From contig NC_051082.1 of NCBI RefSeq assembly GCF_004664715.2, forward strand, positions 3,258,124 through 3,322,123: 64,000 bases of DNA. The letters are read 5' to 3'. Shown in pieces: positions 45,756-58,053 of the stretch (the stretch's first letter is position 1; each line of letters begins with the position of its first letter). A program made the position numbers and the translations under genes. A model generated the notes under the pieces. It ran no database searches, was not told the origin of the DNA, and saw only the letters and a list, made by a program, of their open reading frames with translations. This stretch comes from Peromyscus leucopus (taxonomy: Eukaryota > Chordata > Mammalia > Rodentia > Cricetidae).

Positions 45756-46215
45756 TTGATGGAGAGATGATAGCGTGCTGTGCTGGGTGGTGATGGAGGG
45801 ATGATGGCATGCTGTGCTGGGTGATGGAGGGGTGATGGCATGCTGTGCTGGGTGATGGAGGGGTGATGGCATGCTGTGCTGGGTGATGGAGAGATGATGG
45901 CGTGCTGTGCTGGGTGATGGAGAGATGGCATGCTGTGCTGGGTGATGGAGGGGTGATGGCATGCTGTGCTGGGTGATGGAGGGGTGATGGCATGTGCTGT
46001 GCTGGGTGATGGAGGGGTGATGGCATGCTGTGCTGGGTGATGGAGGGGTGAAGGCATGCTGTGCTGGGTGATGGAGGGTGATGGCATGCTGTGCTGGGTG
46101 ATGGAGGGGTGATGGCATGCTGTGCTGGGTGATGGAGGGGTGATGGCATGCTGTTGCTGGGTGATGGAGGGGTGATGCCATGTGCTGGGTGATGGAGGGG
46201 TGATGATGTGCTGTG
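45756..46215 (+). repeat. 31-bp minisatellite, about 15 units
   Basis: The unit is GATGGAGGGGTGATGGCATG plus CTGTGCTGGGT. It is regular, with a few short variants (missing or added bases). There are no spacers between units. Confidence 0.97.
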
Positions 46216-46239
46216 CTGGTGATTGTGTATGCCTGGAAG

Positions 46240-46530
46240 ATGAAAATCTTGACAGAGAAAAATGCCTCCATCAAATTGGCCTGTAGGGAAGCCTGTGGGG
46301 GCATTTTCTTAACTAATGATTCATAGGGGAGAACCCAGCCCATTGTGGGTGGTACCATCCCTGGGCTGGAGATCCTGGGTTCTATAAGAAAGCAGGCTGA
46401 GCAAGTAAGCAGCAGCCTCCGTGGCCTCTGCATCAGCTCCTGAAGTGATGAAAAAGTGAAATAAACCATGTCATCCCCAAGTTGCTTTTGGTTGTGGTGT
46501 TTATCACGGTATGAGAATCCCTAAGGCAGA
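46240..46530 (+). mobile_element. LTR-like repeat, sense, 5' end missing
   Basis: AATGCCTCCATCAAATTGGC, then GGCATTTTCTTAACTAATGA and GAAATAAACCATG belong to the same family as the copies at 53.7, 55.2 and 58.05 kb. The AATAAA near the end agrees with LTR sense orientation. Confidence 0.75.
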
Positions 46531-46534
46531 TGGT

Positions 46535-47262
46535 GAGGGGGGATGTGGGCAGAGAAGGGAGGGGGAGAGAGGAGAAGGGAGGGGGAGAGAGGAGAAGGGA
46601 GGGAAGAAAGAAGAAGCTGAGAGGAGACAAAAGCAGCTGAGGCAAGAAGCAGGGGGAGTGGGGGGTCACAGGGATGAGGCTGGCAGATGAAGAGACTGTC
46701 ATGGGGAAGAGGACCATGGGGAGGGAGGTAACAGGAGGAGAGTGACAGGAGAGAAATGTCCCACAGGAGGGGATTCATGGTTGAGAATGTCCCAGGTGAG
46801 GGAGGGTCACAGGAAGGGAATGTCACATAGGGAAGGGAAGGTCGTGGAAGAAGGGGTGTCATAAGGAAAGTACTGTGGGGGAGGGAGGGTCAGGGGGATG
46901 GAGGGAGGGTGTGGGAGGGAGGGTCGGGGGGAGGGAGGGAGGGTGTGGGAGGGAGGGTCGGGGGGAGGGAGGGAGGGTGTGGGAGGGAGGGTCAGGGGAG
47001 GGAGGGCCATGAGGGAGGGAGGGCCATGGGGGAGGGAGGGTCAGGGAGAGGGAGGGTCAGGGGGAAGGGAGGGTCAGGGGGAGGGAGGGAGGGTCAGGGG
47101 GAGGGAGGGAGGGTCGGGGGAGGGAGGGCCATGAGGGAGGGAGGGCCATGGGGAGGGAGGGTCAGGGAGAGGGAGGGTCAGGGGGAAGGGAGGGTCAGGG
47201 GGAGGGAGGGAGGGCCATGGGGGAGGGAGGAAGGGTCAGGGGGAGGGAGGGTCCCAAGGGAA
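46535..47262 (+). repeat. G-rich minisatellite, GGGAGGGAGGGTCAGGGG-type
   Basis: More than 700 bases, almost all purine on the plus strand from 46890, with units GGGAGGGAGGGTCAGGGGGA and variants with GGCCATGGG. Four-G-run arrays are everywhere, so G-quadruplex formation is likely. Confidence 0.95.
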
Positions 47263-47640
47263 AGGCAGCCAGAAGGCCTGACCACAACGCAGAGCTGCCT
47301 TCTGGGTGCCCGCCTGTCACTGTAACGTCTTGGACGTCACACCTGGTTTCCTCCCTCTTAGCCGGCATCCCTCTTGGTCTCATCCATTGCCTGGGAGCTT
47401 ATTCTGAAGCAAGAAGCCGGTATCTTTCTTTGGAAGGAATGCCAAGAGGCCCTCAAGAGTCACGGCCCCTTATCCTGCTCTCACCTCTATGGTCTGGGAA
47501 AGAGCAGGGGTCCGGATGCCCGCAGAACCCATGTTCTGGTTTCCCAGGCCTGGGTTCCACACGTATGCTTCTTCTTCATGTGTTACAAAGCGGCCACACA
47601 CAGATACCGCCTGCACTGCTCTCTTGAGCAAGCCCCTTCC
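47263..47640. other. Unique stretch between repeats
   Basis: No gene, repeat or motif that I recognise. Confidence 0.6.
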
Positions 47641-47644
47641 CCAT

Positions 47645-47850
47645 GTGGCGCGCACACACACAAACACACAAGCACACATGCACACACACATGCATGCATG
47701 CACACACACACGCGCACACACACATACACACATGTGCACACACACATACACACATATACACACATACACACACATACACACATGCACATGCATGCACACA
47801 CACATACACACACACACATACACACACACACACACACATGCACACGCACC
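47645..47850 (+). repeat. (CA)n microsatellite
   Basis: CACACA with TG, TA and GC interruptions over about 200 bases. Confidence 0.97.
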
Positions 47851-49915
47851 AGGTCTTCATCTGACACCTCTCACCACTCTTCAGAAGAAAGTGGCTGTGC
47901 CCATGTGAGCATCTCCCTGTACGCGAGGTGGGCCAGGCCAAGGCTGTCCTTCCTTTCCCTGGGGACACTGATATCAACCACCCTGGAAGCCTCAGGCCCC
48001 ACCTGAGCCCATGCTGGGGGGAGGGGCTGTATTTCCACTTCTGTCAGACCCAGGCACTGGCCTCTTGTGCTCTAAGTATGTTCATATCAGCTATGTCTTG
48101 TAAATTCTCAGGTGATTAAAAGTCCCAACCACACGGCACAATCAGCAGCTAAACCAATGGCCCCTCCTCTCCTCCATCTCTAAATTACACAGTGGGTCAC
48201 ATGTTCTTAACAGCCGCCATGCCCCTAATGACGTGATGGACCTTGCACGTGATGGCCTGATGCCCTGCTAAGAGGTGGCCTACAATGAAGTGTGGCTCTT
48301 AGCTAGGCAGCTGCCTGGGCTATGTCTGATTTGAGAGGGCAGTGTGCTGGGATTGACTAGTCATGTCTGCCATGGGTGTAGAAATGGGTCTTAGGCTGTA
48401 CCAGTGAGTCTCATCGAGTGGTGAGTGTGCCCGCCCATGGACACTAGTGATGCCGGGGGACAGCAGAGGATGCCACACGGGAAGATGGTACTATGTGAGT
48501 CTCTTAGCTAAAGATGCCACTAGCTACCCTTTAGAATCCAACTGCCAGAGATGGAGTTATCAAGCCCCAAACGCAATGCAGTCCAGACTAGCACCCGACC
48601 AGGGCCAGGATAATGGCAAGAACAGAGCATGAGCAGAAATGGAGGTAGACGTGTCTTTGCTTCGAACAGGAAATAGATGCGACATGGTAAAGAAATGAGA
48701 AAGTGTGCTGAACACTGATGACGGGCGCAGAGGAGGAAGAGCTGGCCACCTCTGCGTCTGTAGTTCCAGTTTCTCCTCTGTAAAATGGACCGAGTTGCCC
48801 TCGACAGACATCCAACCCCAGCAAGATGACCTGGAACGGCCTTTGTCATGTATCCGCCCCAGCGGAGCGTCATGGGATCTGATACCTTACCCCAAGTCAT
48901 CTCACAGATGTCCACCAGGAAAACACCGAGTCCTGTTTGCCTGTGTGACCTTGGGTTTCCGAAGCCCCGCCTTCCTGAGCTGTGAAATGGGCTCATCCTT
49001 CCTGCCAGGGCCACAGGACTGTCAAGGGCGAGTGAAATGCTTGATCCTGAGGAGCAGCGTCTCAGCGCTGTGGCTCTCCCAGCTGCCCTCTCTGAAACCA
49101 GAGCCCCAACACCAGCTGGTTCCCAAAGACAGCTGAAAATGAGCTCAGGTTGGTGGGCGAAGAGGAACTCCCAGGACCCTGAGCCCCGACATCCCTACCC
49201 CAGCTACGGGCCAGCTGTGCGGTAAACATGTACGGTCCTGGCCGATCACCAGGCTCTGGCCTCTGCTGACAGAGATGCCCACAGACTCACAGACACATAC
49301 ATCTGAGATTGCACGTTTTCTTTCCAGTCTTGGATGACAACGATGTGGAAGGTTGGAGGGACGAAACAGTAGATGGAGCTTCTTTCTAACAGGGCTGTCA
49401 AAATGCCGCCATGAAGGACAGACAGATACAAGCCCAATCCTGTCACCGCAGAGCTGTGTGTCCTTGGGCAAGTTGCCTCTCTTCTCTGTGCCTTAGCATA
49501 GAGGGGGTATCGGACAGCACCCCACAGACTCCATTAACCCCAAACCATCCTCTCCAGCTTTCAGAAGCCTTGATTGTGCCCGGTGTGTCTGAGGAATGGG
49601 CCACCGACTTAGCACAGACCCTCTGAACGTGTCCTCGTCTTCCAAGGACCGCATGTATCAGGAGGGCGGCCCGTTCCCTCCTAGTGGCCTGGTGGAGATG
49701 CAGTCTGAGGTCTTGCTTTTAGGTAGCAGCTGGGGGTGGGGGTGGGGGGAGTCTTTCCAGCGTCGGGACTCAGATCTCACCGCTAAGTGGCACAGAAGGG
49801 GACGCCATTCTACACACACAGTCTACCCAGACCTTTGGGACAACCGGAGCCGAACAAAGTGCTGTGTGCCTTCCGTACTTATGACAGACTACACTTGTGG
49901 TGAGCAGGCCCCCAC
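47851..49915. other. Unique stretch upstream of MYO18B with MIR traces
   Basis: MIR-like fragments at about 48760-48990 (TCCTCTGTAAAATGGACCGA; TGTGTGACCTTGGGTTTCCG) and 49430-49505 (GTGTCCTTGGGCAAGTTGCC). No coding exon is visible. The non-coding MYO18B first exon could also be here. Confidence 0.5.
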
Positions 49916-49919
49916 CACA

Positions 49920-50430
49920 CCACACATGCACACCGCTTGTGCAACCCACACGTACACCCCCACACAGGCACACCCCACACAGGCACATCCCACACGCATG
50001 CACCCCACACAGGCACACCCCACACATGCACACCACATACATGCACACCACATACATGCACACCCCACACAGGCACATCCCACACAGGCATATCCCACAT
50101 GCATGCACCCCACACAGGCACACCCCACACATGCACAGGACACACAGGCACACCCCACATGTGCACACCATACACATGCACACCCCACATATGCACAGCA
50201 CACACAGGCACACCCCACACATGCACACCACACACAGACACATCCCACACATGTGCACCCCACACAGGCACATCCCACACGTGTGCACCCCACACAGGTA
50301 CACCCCACACATGCACACCACATACATGCACATCCCACACATGTGCACCCCACACAGGCACACACCACAAGGCACACCCCACACATGCACACCCCACACA
50401 TGCACACCACACACGCACACACACACATCA
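49920..50430 (+). repeat. About 15-bp minisatellite (CACACAGGCACACCC)n
   Basis: About 500 bases of CACACAGGCACACCC units with CATGCA variants. The array is long-range irregular. Open frames on all strands are artefacts of the repeat. Confidence 0.95.
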
Positions 50431-50804
50431 AAGAGAAGGCTATGAAACCAGATCTGAGTGGGCACCATCCAGAGCTTCGGTCCCTGGTTGGTCCCAAAGA
50501 CTGCTCACAGAGTCTGAGATAAGCCTGGACCATGCATTCCAGGGCCCTTCCCAGGCCAGTGTGAGGGAGGCACCAATGTCCAAGGTGGGACAGACCCCGC
50601 TAGTAGATAAGTCCTGGAGGAGAGGCCAGGGGGTGGTTGGGGCCTCGGCCCTCAGATGTTTATTAGAAGAAAATCTAAAATCTCCACCGGGAAGGTCATA
50701 GCCAAGGTCACAGGGTCAGTAGCATGAGGCCCTGTGACTCAAGGTGACCAGGACCATATGCAGGAAGGACGGAATTGTCACCCAAAGGCCCCTCACGAGA
50801 GGGC

Positions 50805-50955
50805 CAGCCACCCACTTCTGTCTTCCTTCTCTGCCCCCCCTTTTTTCCTTCTCCCTCGCTCCTGCAGCTGCCTCTGCTCCCCCCTCCCCTCCTCCCGCCC
50901 CTCTTTCCCTCCTCTCCCCCTGCCCCTTTCTTTCTCCTCTCCAGCCTCCTGCTCC
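50805..50955 (+). repeat. Polypyrimidine tract
   Basis: A C/T-rich stretch of about 150 bases (TTCTGTCTTCCTTCTCTG, then CCCTCCTCTCCCCCTG). It is low complexity. Confidence 0.8.
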
Positions 50956-51464
50956 CCAGAACATCCCTCCACCTGCCGCTGTTCAGGGCGGACGGATGGC
51001 CGCAGCTCGGACTCAGTGCAGGAGCAGATGCCCTGACAGGAACCATCCACGAGGGTCAAGGAGCCAGTCAGCAGCCTGGAGCTCCCAGCCCTGGACGTGG
51101 GGGAGGCCAGGCTGGCACCGGGACGTCCTGGGGAAGCCAGGGCTACTGCTGCTCCCCTGAGGTCTGCAGCTTGGAGGCCTCTGAGCTGCCGGCAGATTGT
51201 GGTGAAGTTTCCCTGTCCCCAGGGCCACTGGGGCCTGTGGGTCTCCTCCACAGCAAGTGGGTGTCAGTGTGCCACAGCGGACACCTCCCTCAATAACACG
51301 GAATACCGAATCCTCCAGCCTGGGGCCACCAGCCCCTCCCCCACCACACACACAGGCTTCATTTGAAACAAAATCCCACGGAAGCTCAGGCTCATGTTCA
51401 GCAGGAGGGGAAAACTGAGGCCTCTGGACAAACACAGAAAACCAGCTTAAATCAATGAAACTAA

Positions 51465-51761
51465 ACACACACAGACACATATGTACATATACACACATAC
51501 CACACACACATACATAAACATACATACCACACAAACACACATGCATATACACACACCACATACATATATATACACAATACATCTATACACATACACACAA
51601 CATATATATACACAATACATAGATATACATACCACACATAAACAGATACATATATATGTACATAATCCATATACATATATACCACAAACATACATATATG
51701 CACATACATATCACACACACACTATGTGCACACTCACATAGACATAGATACAACACATACA

Positions 51762-51800
<39 letters not shown>
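51465..51800 (+). repeat. (CA)n(TA)n complex microsatellite
   Basis: CACACA, TACATA and ATATAT steps, ending with about 22 clean CA units at about 51757-51799. Confidence 0.95.
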
Positions 51801-51801
<1 letters not shown>

Positions 51802-51859
51802 TGGATGTTAACTCCAAACTCAACACATTTTTTAAAATGAAGATCGGCGGCCAGCCATG

Positions 51860-52015
51860 GTCTGGTGAGAGGGCTCAGCAGGAGATTGCAGCCAAGCCTG
51901 ACAGCCCAGAGTTCTACCCCAGGGACCCACATGGCAGACAGAGAGTCCACTCCCCAAAGTCGTTTGTTCTCTGACTTCCACACGTGTGCTGTGTGGCATG
52001 CCTCCCTCCAGATAA
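51860..52015 (+). repeat. B2/B3-type SINE, sense
   Basis: TCTGGTGAGAGGGCTCAGCA, then CAGAGTTCTACCCCAGGGAC and a tail with AATCAATCAG give the tRNA-like SINE order. Diverged. Confidence 0.65.
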
Positions 52016-52841
52016 ATCAATCAGTGTCAAAATACATGTTTTTTAATGCTTGGCAACACAGACACAAAACTCGAACCCTTAACCGGTGTCCTTACACCAC
52101 AGAACCCGTTGTTGGAGCAAACACCACAGGCCCGAGAAGCGCTCGCCATCGGGAAGGCCTAAAATAGACCGCGTGTCCCAAGGCCTCACCCCCGCCGCAG
52201 CGTGCCAGCACAGAGCCCAGCCCGACCGTACCTGGTGGCCTCGGGCTTCTGGAACCCACTCCTGTCCACGGAGTCTCCGGAGTGGTCACGCAGGGACCCC
52301 AGCGAGCGTGGAGAGCCGGGCCGGCCGGGAACAGTGTCGTCGGGCACCCGCTGCACAGACTCACATCCCTCCCTGCGCCTCCTCCCCCGGCCGGCGAGAT
52401 AGCAGCAGCTGGGCCACAGTCATTTCCAAAATTAGCCCGTGAGCCCCAGGTCTGGCCAGGAGACACAGCCGGGGTGGTGGCCGCTGAACCAGCTGTGGGC
52501 AGCATGGACATATATGGTGACAGGGAGTGGGGAGGGGACGTGCTGGACAAGCATGTTCCCAGCCTTCATCTTATCACACACCCGAGCTGCAGCTTGGGCC
52601 CCGGGAGAGAGGAGGACAGTGATCCCCTCCACCCCACCAGGCTGGGCAGAAGGTGCCGGAACCCCTCTGGTGGCTCCCTGTGAACAGGAAGGAGAAAACA
52701 GGCGGAGCGGGCGGTATCTCCCACAGCCAGCGAGCTTCCTGCTCGCATTCACGCAGTATTCCCAGCAGCCCTGCTGCGGAAGGGGTTCTCTCAGCCCCGC
52801 TCTACAGGTGGAAACTGAGGCACCAGCCTGAACACTTGAGG

Positions 52842-52970
52842 CTGGCGATAAGGCTGAGTGAGTCAAAGTGCTTGCTGCCCAGCCGCCGAAGATCTGCGTT
52901 CAATCCCCAGGGCTTCTGCGGACTGTCCTCTGACCTCCACCATGTCCCTAGCGCGGAAATAAAGATGTGT
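52842..52970 (+). repeat. B2/B3-type SINE fragment, sense
   Basis: GGCTGAGTGAGTCAAAGTGC, then GATCTGCGTTCAATCCCCAG and GAAATAAAGATG show the A-box, B-box and tail. Confidence 0.65.
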
Positions 52971-53327
52971 AATTTAGAGCGTTTTAGGTTACCCAGCTGG
53001 TCCAAGGACCTGGAAAGCCAATACTTCACCAAGGTAGTATGTACTCCAGAAGCAGTCCTAACACAACGCGTGCTAAACCAGCCTCTGCGGGAAGGGCTTT
53101 GTCCTGAGCTGGGTGGGGCACAGTATAGAGCCAGCGCTTAGCCCGCTTAGCCCGCATGTGGTCCTGGGTGTCAGCTCCAGAGCGTGACAGGAGGTTGAGC
53201 CTTCCGTCCTTAGCATGTCTGCAGGGGCACAGGTCCACACGATGAGGGATCCCGTCAGAACGCACGTCCAGAACTCTAATCACGCAAACACAGCAGACTC
53301 TCCCAAGCATATTTCCACACTCCATAT

Positions 53328-53372
53328 GTGTGTGAGAGTGTGTGTGAGTGTGAGTGTGTGAGTGTGTGTGTA

Positions 53373-53425
<53 letters not shown>
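53328..53425 (+). repeat. (GT)n microsatellite
   Basis: GTGTGAGTGTGAG steps followed by about 22 clean GT units, adjoining a SINE. Confidence 0.95.
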
Positions 53426-53427
<2 letters not shown>

Positions 53428-53429
53428 GG

Positions 53430-53625
53430 GGGTGTTCACATGCCGGCAGGTGCACGTACATGTGTGGGTGCATGCTGCTGTGTATGGAGGGCAAAGGTTA
53501 CCTTTGGGGTGCCATGCTGCAGGATGCCGCCCACATTATTTTTGAGACAAGGTCTCTGACTGGCCTGGAACTCACATATTCCCTGGGTCCGGGTGCCTGC
53601 ATGGCAGTATATCACCTTCCCTCCA
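53430..53625 (-). repeat. B4/RSINE-type SINE, antisense
   Basis: Plus strand TTTTTGAGACAAGGTCTCTG, then GGCCTGGAACTCACATATTC with a TG tract ahead, as in the copy at 3.1 kb. The family is tentative. Confidence 0.65.
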
Positions 53626-55435
53626 TTCCCTGTCTCAATGCGGCATTAACCTCACAAAGGGCCCATTTCCCCTTCTCGGTCAGGGTTACTATTGCTGTGA
53701 TGAAACACCATGACCAAAAGCCAGATGGGAAGAAAGGGTTTATTGTGCACACTTCCACATCAGCATCCACCATTGAGGAAGTCAGGACAGGGACTCAAGC
53801 AGGGCAGGAACATGGAGACAGGAGCTGATGCAGAGGCCATGGAGGGGAGCTGTTTACTGGCTTGCTCCCATGGCTTGCTCAGCCTGCTTTCTTACAGAAC
53901 CCAGGACCACCAGCCCATGGATGCCCCCCCAACAATAGGCTAGAACCTCCCATATCAATCACTAATTAAGACAATGTCCTACAGCTGGACCTCATGGGGT
54001 CATTTTCTCATTTAAGGTTCCCTCCTCTCTGATGACTCTGGTTTGTGTCAAGTTGACATAAAACAAGCCAGGACAACTTGTCAGCTTGTCACACAAACAC
54101 ATCACCTTTCAGTTAGAACCTTTCCTTTCTCATTTAGCCCCGAGATGGCATGTTAATATTAATATCCCAATACAAAACATAAGTGACTTTCAGAGTCCCA
54201 CAGTCTTTACAAATTCAAACACATTAAAAGTTCAGTCTTTAAAAAACATCCAATCTCTTTAAAAAAAACAAAGTCTCTTTTAAAAGTTCAAAGTTTCTCA
54301 ACTGTGGGCTCCTGTCAAACAAAAACAAGCACTTTCTTACTCCAAGGGGGCACAGTCACAACCCGAACAAAGCAAAACCAAACTTGAACTGTGTAAATAA
54401 CTCAGTGTCCAGTGTCTGGGGTTCACTCACCATCTTCTGGGCTCTTCCAAAGGGCCTGGGTCACTTCTCCGGCTCCGCCCTCTGCAGCACACACAGCTTG
54501 TCTTCTAGGCCCTGGCTCCACTCCACAGCTGCTGTTCTTGGTGGTCGTCCCATGGTACTGGCGGCTCCAAAATGCCGGGGTCTCTGCCGCAACTGGACTG
54601 CACTTTCATCAATAGGTCTCTCCTGGGCTCTCTTCAGGGACTCCAGCCCCGCCACACAGTGCCAAGCCTCAGCTGCTCTCCATGACCCCTTCAGGTCTTC
54701 AAAACCAGCACCACCTGGGTGACTCTTACATGACCAAGTCCAGCTGCCAGCATGAGGTGCAACCTTGGCTGCCTCTGAACACAGCTTCTGTGTGCTGACC
54801 CCGAGGAAACCCTTCCCAGAAGACTTCCCCTCAGCGATGCTGGTCTCTATCAATCACTGCTGATTCTTCAGCCCCAGCTGAGCAGCATCCGTTGTCCCAG
54901 CAAAGCAAAGGTTTCGCTTCAGTGGTTCTGGTCTCCTGTTAATCACAGCTGATTCTTCAGCCCCAGATGACCAGACACCACAGATGCTTCACACAAATGG
55001 TCCAGTAGAGTCTTTGCTTCCCTCTGAAACATCACGAGCCAGGCCTCCATCATCCGCACTGCTCTCAACATTCTTATCTTCCAAGCTCCTCAGAACAGCT
55101 CACTAAGATATCAACACTCAGTGGCTTTTCTAGTCCAATGTTCCAAAGTCCTTCCACAATCCTCCCCAAAGCAGTGTGGTCAAGTCTGTCACAGCAACAC
55201 CAGGTAATATCCTGGTACCAACTTGTCTTAGGGTTTCTGTTGCTGTGATGAAACACTCTGACCAAGGCACTTGGGGAGAAAAAGGGTTTATTTGTTTATG
55301 TTTCCACATTGTAGTCCATCACTGAAGGAAGTGAGGACAGGAAGTCAGGGCAGGATCCTGGAGGCAGGAGCTGATGCAGAGGCCATGGAGGGGTGCTGCT
55401 GACTGACTTGATCCTACGGCTTGCTCAACCTGCTT

Positions 55436-55436
55436 G

Positions 55437-55508
<72 letters not shown>

Positions 55509-55632
55509 TCTTCTCTTCTTCTCTCTCTCTCTTTCTTTTCTTCCTTCCTTCTTTCCTTTCCTTCCTTCCTTCCTTCCTTCCTTCCTTCCTTCCTTCCTTC
55601 CTTCCTTCCTTTCTTTCTTTCTTTCTTTTTGG
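55436..55632 (+). repeat. (CTTT)n / (CCTT)n microsatellite from a B1 tail
   Basis: About 17 CTTT units, a CT-rich middle and about 14 TTCC-type units run into the T-rich end of an antisense B1. It probably grew from the A-tail of that B1. Confidence 0.95.
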
Positions 55633-55783
55633 TTTTTTTCGAAACAGGGTTTCTCTGTGTAGTTTAGGTACCTGTCCTGGATCTCGCTCTGTAGACCAGG
55701 CTGGCCTCAAACTCACAGAGATCCACCTGGCCCTGCCTCTCGAGGGTTGGGATTAAAGGTGAATGCCACAACCACCTGGCTTA
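55633..55783 (-). repeat. B1 SINE, antisense, inside the LTR
   Basis: Plus strand CAGGGTTTCTCTGTGTAGTT, then GGATCTCGCTCTGTAGACCA. The LTR sequence CCTGCTT occurs on both sides (before the microsatellite and after the B1), the expected target duplication. Confidence 0.9.
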
Positions 55784-55979
55784 GCCTGCTTTCTTATAGA
55801 ACCCAGGACCACCAGCCCAGGGGTGGCCTCACTCATAATAGGTTAGGTCCTCCCTGATCAATCACTGTTTAAGAAAATGCCCTACAGCTGGATCTTATGG
55901 AGACATTTTCTCAGTTGAGGTTCCCGCCTTTCAGACGACTCCAGCTTGTGTCAAGTTGACATAAAACAAGCCAGTGTAC

Positions 55980-57835
55980 CCCTGAGCATGCAGAACTGGC
56001 AATCACTCACAGGTTCCCTAGGGCACAAGTAGGCCTTCTTTGGGAATGACTACCTTGGTAACGAACATGGGGTTGTGGGCACTCAGGGGTCCCGGTGTGG
56101 GTGACATGGGCTGCTGTGGGCAGCTCTTCAAGCTGTGTCTCCAAGCCAGTGAGGACCCCATGATATTCAAGCATGAACTACCCAGGCCTTTTCTAACCTC
56201 CCACCTCAGCCTGGAGGTGGGTGGGTCTCAAGCAGGAGGCTGGGGTGCAGAAGTGATTCTCCGGGCTGGTAGCTTCCTGGGTAATTGTGTTCACGTGAAG
56301 GCCACGATCCACCCCAAGCAAGTTCCAACACGTATTTATTTTATTCCCTGGTGTCTGGGGAGGGTGGGTGTGCGGCTCCTGGGATGACAAGTCACACTGT
56401 GACTCAGCCTGGAGCTGGTAAGTAGGATGTGGCATCCACCAAGCATCCCCGCTACCCCCACTCCAGACTCCAGGCTTCCTTCCCCAGGTGGGAGGAGGGG
56501 GGGGGAAACGAATACTCAGAAGCTGCCATGTCACCAGGAGAGAGGGTCATAGTGCTCTTTGGTGCGGTGTCCTCACCATTCAGTTGTCTGAGTCCCATTC
56601 CCACCTGTCCCTTGCCATCCTTTCAGGGAGGGGACCCGTCACACCTATCCCACAGGTCTCTGAGAGGGTCCATCCAGTCCAGCACTACAGCTCCAAACCG
56701 GCCTCCTGGAGACGTAGCCCTGAGGGAAGGATACAGTGAGCAGGTGTCTGGATCCCGGGAATGGCATCGGGACCGGGCACGGAGAAAGTACCAGGACCAC
56801 CTCGGCCAACCCCAGTGCATTTTCGAGATCTGCTTTTGCTTACAGTCCTTAGGAAAAACCAGCCCTTTCATGCCAGTGCCCGACAGAGCCTGGAGGAAGG
56901 GCACAACACTGAGCAAGTGGCCCTGTGTGGCCCAGGCATCCCCAAAGGAGATGACAGCTGAGACCATTTGATGACAGCACCCCAAGCCACTGGGCCAGTC
57001 AGTCTTTCTTGAGAAGGGAGATCTGATTGGCCCATGGCAGCGGTCAAGGTCACCCGTGATGGTTTTGCCAAGGTGGCTGGTGTATGCACGTCTACTATCT
57101 ACACCGCTGCTCCTGCCCAGTGCCCAGCTGGCCACGGATGACCCTGGTAAACTGCGGCCTGGCAAGCATGACTCTGCTCACTCTCCCCAGCACCCACGGG
57201 GACTGTAAAAGCTGTGAGTTCACCCCGTACTGAAGGAGAGGCGTGGAGTTGCCTGCCCCCGCCTCACTGTGTCCTGCGGCTTTGACCTGTGTCAGAAACA
57301 CTCTGCAGGTCCCCTCCCACCCTCTAACGGCCACATCTCCTTTAGTTTTGGCTCAGGGAGGGGTAGCCTCCGGCACTCAGGTGCCATGCTGATCGCCTGG
57401 CCTGATGATTTGGCCACTGCCACCACGTGGGCTCATGCCGTCTCAGGGAAGCCAGGACTCCAGACACTAAACCTGACCTCAACACTCACCCATGGAGTCC
57501 CGCCCAGTCTTAACCCCAACATGGCAAAAACCACCCTCTTGTAGACTTGTGGCTTTCAGCTGGGGGTGATTTTGTCCCCTTTTGTCCCTAAGGGACCTGC
57601 GGCAGTGTCTGGGGACCCTGGATCGTGGAGGTTTGGGTCCCGGCATCCGTGGAGAAAACAGGAGCATAATGAAACTTCCCGCAATAACTTGAGGGTCCCC
57701 TCAGTGAGTCACTTGGTCCCTTGGGGCCATAGTGTCAAGGCTCAGAACCCGCCTCTTCGAAGTTCCCATCTCAAGCCTGGGGAAGGGGAGGGCTTTGGGG
57801 GAGTCCCACCTTGTCATAGTACATTACGTCTGTTT
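55980..57835. other. Unique intergenic stretch
   Basis: No coding exon, RNA gene or transposon that I recognise. The open frames are short and not conserved in any family I know. Confidence 0.6.
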
Positions 57836-57993
57836 GGCTTTGTTTTTTTTTTTGAGACAGGGTTTCTCTGTGTAGTTTTGGAGCCTGTCCTGGATCTCGC
57901 TCTGTAGACCAGGCTGGCCTCGAACTCACAGAGATCCGCCTGCCTCTGCCTCCCGAGTGCTGGGATTAAAGGCGTGCGCCGCCACCGCCCGGC
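57836..57993 (-). repeat. B1 SINE, antisense, young
   Basis: Full B1 with T-rich start and plus strand TTTTGGAGCCTGTCCTGGAT in the diagnostic region. The flanks CATTACGTC and CGTTATGTC look like an imperfect target duplication. Confidence 0.92.
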
Positions 57994-58053
57994 ACGTTAT
58001 GTCATATTGTCACGAGCTCAACGCTGTGCACTGCCTTCGCAGCAAGGGGCCCA

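Larger units (their letters stand above)
53681..55978 (-). mobile_element. LTR-internal-LTR element without coding capacity, minus strand
   Basis: Two direct copies of one LTR (53681-54075 and 55224-55978) flank 1.15 kb of internal sequence. The upstream LTR in element sense (55224-55978) ends with CA and is followed after 3 bases by TGGTACCAGGA (55220-55210). These 11 bases match the complement of a tRNA-Leu(TAA) 3' end, the usual primer site of ERVL-type elements. The internal part has no retroviral gene that I recognise. The second LTR copy is interrupted by a B1. This is an old, non-autonomous provirus. Confidence 0.75.

Noticed and set aside
45756..46215. Regular array resembling a CRISPR locus
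   Set aside because: Units are contiguous with no unique spacers, and the genome is mammalian. It is a minisatellite.
49596..50701. Several 180-300 codon open frames on both strands
   Set aside because: All run through the CACACAGGCACACCC minisatellite and lack splice or coding support.
53681..55978. Possible intact endogenous retrovirus
   Set aside because: The internal region is only 1.15 kb and shows no gag, pol or env sequence; one LTR is broken by a B1.
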